In this document: positions 60,348 to 64,000 of the stretch, piece after piece
How positions within the stretch are numbered: the first letter of the stretch is position 1
How the letters are laid out: each line of letters begins with the position of its first letter
From: Cryobacterium glucosi
Lineage (GTDB): Bacteria > Actinomycetota > Actinomycetes > Actinomycetales > Microbacteriaceae
Direction: 5' to 3'
Length of the DNA: 64,000 bases
Assembly: GCF_004402235.1 (NCBI RefSeq)
Contig: NZ_SOFS01000015.1
Coordinates: forward strand, 1-64,000
The notes under the pieces: generated by a model
Database searches by the model: none
Seen by the model: only the letters and a program-made list of their open reading frames with translations
What the model was told of the DNA's origin: nothing
Translations under genes and position numbers: made by a program

Positions 60348-60748
60348 GAATGCTCCTGGGGGATTTCGACGATCACGGTGGTGGCCTTCACGACGGCGAC
60401 CGCGACGGACCCGGGCACGAGGCCGAGTTCCCGCACGGCCTCTGTGCTCATCAGGGAGACGACGCGGTGCGGCCCGCACTGCAGCTCGACCTGGGACATC
60501 ACCGGGTCGCTCACGACGCGCGTGACGAGCCCGACGAACCGGTTGCGGGCCGAGCTCGCCGTGCCGGACGGGTCGGTCGGCACGGCGGCGTGTTCTGTGG
60601 CGAGGCGGGCGAGGTCGACGCCGTCGACGACCATGCGGCCGGCGGCATCCGTCGTGGCCGGCAGCACCTCGTTGTCGATCCAGCGACGCACGGTGTCGTC
60701 GCTCACGCCGAGGAACCCGGCGGCCTCGCGAATCCGTATTTGCGACAT
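60344..60748 (-). CDS. MerR-type HTH plus TOBE (Mop) molybdate regulator
   Basis: 134 residues from ATG 60748. Residues 1-35 are an excisionase/MerR-like helix-turn-helix (IREAAGFLGVSDDTVRRWIDNEVLP); residues about 65-130 are a TOBE/Mop molybdate-binding domain (ARNRFVGLVTRVVSDPVMSQVELQCG and VVAVVKATTVIVEI in parts). It is the first gene of the unit and probably senses molybdate to control modABC. It may supply the TOBE function missing from ModC. Confidence 0.85.
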   Translation of the reverse strand: MSQIRIREAAGFLGVSDDTVRRWIDNEVLPATTDAAGRMVVDGVDLARLATEHAAVPTDPSGTASSARNRFVGLVTRVVSDPVMSQVELQCGPHRVVSLMSTEAVRELGLVPGSVAVAVVKATTVIVEIPQEHS

Positions 60749-60827
60749 AAGCAGCACTATATTCCCTCATCTACGGATTCGCTGCCCGTTCTGCTTCGAT
60801 CGGCTGTCCGTGCGGCACACTGGGGAC

Positions 60828-61331
60828 ATGACGACGAACACCCCGACGGATGCGACGCCGCGCGTCGCGCAGATCATCGTCGCGTCGACCCGCGCTGCGG
60901 CCGGCATCTATCCTGACCGCACCGGGCCGGTCATCGACGCCTGGCTCGTCGACAGGGGCTGGACCGTGGACGCCCTCCACGTCGTGCCGGACGGCGACCG
61001 CGTCGGCCAGGCCCTCGCCGCCGCGATCGCCGCGCACTGCGATCTCGTGATCACGACCGGCGGCACGGGCGTGAGCCCGCACGACGAGACGCCCGAGCAG
61101 ACGCTGCCGCACCTCGACCGGCTCATCCCGGGACTCGCGGAGGAGCTCCGCCGCCGGGGCGCGGCATCCACCCCGCTCGCCCTGCTCTCCCGCGGATACG
61201 TCGGCGTCGCCCGCGGCCGGACCGTGGTCGTGAACCTGCCCGGCTCGACCGGCGGCGTGCGCGACGGTCTCGCCGTGCTCGACGACGTGCTTCCCCACCT
61301 CATCGACCAGCTCCACGGCCGCGACCACTGA
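60828..61331 (+). CDS. Mog/MoaB-type molybdopterin adenylyltransferase-like protein
   Basis: 167 residues from ATG 60828. The fold has TTGGTGVSPHDETPEQT near 83-99 (the conserved GGTG loop), GRTVVVNLPGSTGGVRDGL near 138-156 (the second phosphate/pterin loop). It activates molybdopterin before Mo insertion. Divergent from the molybdate regulator (79-base gap) and upstream of the Mo-hydroxylase genes, so the whole area serves molybdenum cofactor use. Confidence 0.87.
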   Translation: MTTNTPTDATPRVAQIIVASTRAAAGIYPDRTGPVIDAWLVDRGWTVDALHVVPDGDRVGQALAAAIAAHCDLVITTGGTGVSPHDETPEQTLPHLDRLIPGLAEELRRRGAASTPLALLSRGYVGVARGRTVVVNLPGSTGGVRDGLAVLDDVLPHLIDQLHGRDH

Positions 61332-61443
61332 CGAGCGCTGCACGACCCCGGCGGCGCACCCCCGGATGGGGAGGGTACCGTGGACGAAACCGACCCGGAA
61401 ATGCGGTTGACTGGATACTCGGCCCGGGACGACTGGAGCAGCA

Positions 61444-62313
61444 ATGGACCTCAATACCGTTGTGACGATCACGCCCGCCCGCGAGCGCGCCGACCTGGGA
61501 TTGCTCGGCGAAACGGTCGCTCCCCTCGCGGGCGGTTCCGAGCTGTTCGCCGATCCCCGGGTTCACCTCACCGGCCTCGTCGACCTGCAGTCGTTCGGCT
61601 GGCCCGCGCTGACCGTGACCCCTGAGGGCCTCGAGATCGCCGCGACGTGCACCCTTGCCCAGCTCGCCGCGCTCCCGACCCGGCCGGGCTGGACCGCGCA
61701 TCCGCTGCTCTTCGAATGCTGCACCGCTCTCTACGGTTCATTCAAGGTCTGGAACGTCGCAACCGTCGGCGGCAACCTCGCTACCGCCCTCCCCGCCGGC
61801 CCGATGACGAGCCTCGCCGCGGCCCTCGACGCCGAGGTGCTCGTCTGGCGCCGCGACGGGAGCGACGAGCACCTTCCCGCCGCCGGCTTCGTCACCGGCG
61901 ACATGACCACCGTGTTGCGCACCGGGGACGTGCTGCGCTCCATCCACATCCCGGACGCGTCGCTGCGCGCCCGCACCGCGTTCCGCAAGATCGCACTCTC
62001 CCCCATCGGCCGCTCGGGCGCCGTCGTCATCGGCCGCCTCGACCGGGACGGCCGTTTCACCCTCACCGTCACGGCCGCGACCCTCCGGCCGGTGCAGCTG
62101 CGCTACGCAACCCTGCCGACCGCGTCCGCGCTCCGTGCCGGCGTCGACGGCATCGACGCCTGGTTCACGGATGCCCACGGCGCGGCCGACTGGCGCGCCG
62201 CGGTCAGCGCCGTGCTCGCCGAGGAGATCCGCCAGCAGCTCGAGGGCCCGGAACACGTTCCGGCCGCGACCCGGGCAGAGACTCCCCCGACCGGAAGCGA
62301 GGCCCGCCCGTGA
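61444..62313 (+). CDS. Molybdenum hydroxylase FAD-binding subunit (CoxM/XdhB-like)
   Basis: 289 residues. The flavin site starts with the Gly-rich LAGGSELFADPRVH (about 29-42). A second FAD loop, VATVGGNLATALPAGPM (about 101-117), and the C-terminal SALRAGVDGIDAW (about 222-234) match the medium subunit of xanthine-dehydrogenase-type enzymes. It passes electrons from 2Fe-2S centres to the acceptor. The stop overlaps the next gene's GTG by 4 bases. A 112-base gap follows the Mog gene. Confidence 0.87.
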   Translation: MDLNTVVTITPARERADLGLLGETVAPLAGGSELFADPRVHLTGLVDLQSFGWPALTVTPEGLEIAATCTLAQLAALPTRPGWTAHPLLFECCTALYGSFKVWNVATVGGNLATALPAGPMTSLAAALDAEVLVWRRDGSDEHLPAAGFVTGDMTTVLRTGDVLRSIHIPDASLRARTAFRKIALSPIGRSGAVVIGRLDRDGRFTLTVTAATLRPVQLRYATLPTASALRAGVDGIDAWFTDAHGAADWRAAVSAVLAEEIRQQLEGPEHVPAATRAETPPTGSEARP

Positions 62314-64000
62314 GGTTCGAGATCAACGGCCAGTGGGTCGACGCCACGGCAGCGCCCGGGCAGTGCCTGCGCACCTTCCTGCGCGAACTCGAGCACTTCG
62401 AGGTGAAGAAGGGCTGCGACACCGGCGACTGCGGCGCCTGTTCGGTGCTCGTCGACGGCACCCCGGTGCACTCCTGCATCTACCCGGCTTTCCGCGCCGA
62501 GGGCGCCGCGATCACGACCGCCGCCGGCCTCGGCACGCCGGGTGACCTCGCGCCCGTGCAGCAGCGCTTCGTCGACCACGCCGGCTTCCAGTGCGGCTTC
62601 TGCACCCCGGGCATGGTCGTGACCGCGTCCACGCTCACCGAGCACGACCTCGAGGACCTGCCGCGCCTGCTCAAGGGCAACATCTGCCGGTGCACGGGCT
62701 ACCGGGCGATCGATGACGCCGTCCGCGGGCGGCACACCCCGGCCGACGGTTCGGCCCCGTGCACCCTTCCGCTCGACGGCCTCGGTCCCGTAGTCCGCAC
62801 CGGCATCCGCGCGACGCCCACGCCGGCCCGCGGCTACGTCGGCGCCTCCACGCACGCCCCGGCGAGCGAGCGGGTCGTGAGCGGACTCGAACCGTACACG
62901 CTCGACGTCGCGGTGCCCGGCCTGCTGCACGTGAGCGTGCTGCAGAGTCCGCACGCGCATGCCAGCATCCGTTTGATCGACACCGGGCGAGCCGCCGACC
63001 TGCCCGGAGTGCGTGCCGTGCTCACCCACTCCGACTCTCCCGCGACCCTGTTCTCGACGGCCCGGCACGAGGACCGCAACGACGACCCCGACGACACCCT
63101 CGTCTTCGACCGGGTGCTCCGGTTCCGCGGCCAGCGGGTCGCGGCCGTCGTCGCGGACACCGTCGCGATCGCCGAGGCCGCCTGTCGCCTGATCGACGTC
63201 GAGTACGACCTGCTCCCCGCCGTCTTCGACCCGGCCCGCGCCGCCGAGCCCGGCGCTCCCCTCGTGCACGGCGAAAAGGATGCCGCGGCGAGCCGCGTCG
63301 CCGATCCCTCCCGCAACCTCGTGGCCGAGCTGCACGGCGAGTACGGCGACCTTGAGGCCGGCCTCGGCGAGGCGACCCACCTGGTCACGGGCACCTGGCA
63401 GACCCAGCGGGTCGCCCACACCCACCTCGAGACCCACGGCACGATCGGCTGGCTCGAACACGCCGGCACCCCCGAGCAGCGGCTCGTGCTGCGGACGAGC
63501 TCCCAGGTGCCGTTTCTCGTGCAGCGCGAGATCTGCCGCGTCTTCGACCTCGACCCGGCCGCGGTCCGCGTCTTCACCGCCCGCGTCGGCGGCGGGTTCG
63601 GCGGCAAACAGGAGATCCTCACCGAGGACCTCGTCACCCTCGCGGTTCTCGCGACCGGGCGCCCGGTGCAGTACGAGTTCAGCCGCGCCGACGAGTTCCG
63701 GGTCGCACCCACCCGGCATCCGATGCGGGTCGGCGTCACTCTCGGCGCGACCGACGACGGCCGCCTCACCGCGCTCGCCCTCGACCTGCTGAGCGACACC
63801 GGCGCCTATGGCAACCACGGGCCCGGCGTCATGTACCACGGCAGCTCCGAGTCGGTGAGCCTGTACTCCGTGCCCAACAAGCGGGTGGATGCCCGCAGCG
63901 TCTACACGAACAACCTCCCGTCCGGCGCCTTCCGCGGTTACGGTCTCGGCCAGGTCATCTTCGGTGTCGAATCGGCGCTCGACGACCTCGCCCGCGACCT
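62310..64000 (+). CDS. Fused 2Fe-2S and molybdopterin-binding subunit of a xanthine-dehydrogenase-type enzyme (partial)
   Basis: GTG 62310, open to the window end (about 563 residues seen). Residues 1-150 hold two 2Fe-2S sites: CDTGDCGACSVL with a later Cys, and CGFCTPGM with CRCTG. From about 180 the large Mo-subunit begins (HASIRLIDTGRAADLPGVRAVLT in parts, GRVGGGFGGKQE-like FTARVGGGFGGKQE near 425, and PSGAFRGYGLGQ near 540). Usually these are separate subunits or, with FAD, one chain; here the Fe-S and Mo parts are fused with FAD in a separate gene. The substrate cannot be told. Confidence 0.87.
   Translation, partial: MRFEINGQWVDATAAPGQCLRTFLRELEHFEVKKGCDTGDCGACSVLVDGTPVHSCIYPAFRAEGAAITTAAGLGTPGDLAPVQQRFVDHAGFQCGFCTPGMVVTASTLTEHDLEDLPRLLKGNICRCTGYRAIDDAVRGRHTPADGSAPCTLPLDGLGPVVRTGIRATPTPARGYVGASTHAPASERVVSGLEPYTLDVAVPGLLHVSVLQSPHAHASIRLIDTGRAADLPGVRAVLTHSDSPATLFSTARHEDRNDDPDDTLVFDRVLRFRGQRVAAVVADTVAIAEAACRLIDVEYDLLPAVFDPARAAEPGAPLVHGEKDAAASRVADPSRNLVAELHGEYGDLEAGLGEATHLVTGTWQTQRVAHTHLETHGTIGWLEHAGTPEQRLVLRTSSQVPFLVQREICRVFDLDPAAVRVFTARVGGGFGGKQEILTEDLVTLAVLATGRPVQYEFSRADEFRVAPTRHPMRVGVTLGATDDGRLTALALDLLSDTGAYGNHGPGVMYHGSSESVSLYSVPNKRVDARSVYTNNLPSGAFRGYGLGQVIFGVESALDDLARD

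Overview
The window is high-GC actinobacterial DNA, most likely from a motile, pigmented member of the Microbacteriaceae (Cryobacterium/Leifsonia-like). This is inferred from the C50-carotenoid genes, the DUF222/HNH protein, the frequent GGATGC/GCATCC words and GTG starts, and a Gram-positive-type flagellum (no P-ring or L-ring genes, FliW-CsrA present). No rRNA, tRNA, CRISPR array or insertion sequence was seen.

Layout. 1-1828: end of a carotenoid operon (crtYe, crtYf, crtEb). 1899-6231: S4 RNA-binding protein, then on the minus strand a phytoene-dehydrogenase-like flavoprotein, a lipase-maturation-factor-like protein and a CtaG-like membrane protein whose 5' end appears frameshifted. 6282-11957: a sugar module (tandem operators, LacI regulator, ABC binding protein, two permeases, GH130 enzyme, terminator). 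12013-17551 (minus): a glucitol/sorbitol PTS operon (dehydrogenase, PRD regulator, GutM, IIC, IIBC, IIA, HPr-like protein). 17780-50029: a near-complete flagellar cluster. 50210-52019: a three-gene membrane cytochrome-b unit with no Rieske or cytochrome c partner here. 52114-54659: a CE7 esterase, a lipoprotein, a PKD-like secreted protein and a 38-residue membrane peptide. 54876-55820: a BadF-type sugar kinase. 55986-60748 (minus): a molybdate regulator, ModABC, SufS and SufU, packed head to tail. 60828-64000: a Mog-type protein, then a molybdenum hydroxylase FAD subunit and a fused 2Fe-2S/molybdopterin subunit that runs off the window.

The flagellar genes form several transcription units. 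On the minus strand these are flgBC-fliEFGHIJ-(NlpC/P60)-fliK-flgDE; flbD-motAB; fliMNOPQR-flhBA-(FlhF-like)-csrA; and fliA, fliC and fliDS-(FliT-like). On the plus strand there is flgN-flgK-flgL-fliW. Five sites match the sigma-28 pattern (T(A/T)AC, 11-bp spacing between 8-mers, GCCGATAG or one close variant). They lie before flgB, flbD, fliM, fliC and flgN, so the sigma factor encoded at 45280-46221 probably drives much of the cluster. FliW and CsrA form the usual post-transcriptional flagellin switch, but this CsrA carries a Pro-Thr repeat tail.

The least ordinary points are: the cytochrome-b triad; a glucitol IIA lacking the expected phospho-histidine beside an HPr-like protein lacking Arg17; a FlhF-like protein without a working P-loop; a fliM promoter so close to the start codon that the mRNA may be leaderless; and the coupling of molybdate uptake with Fe-S assembly next to a Mo/Fe-S enzyme.
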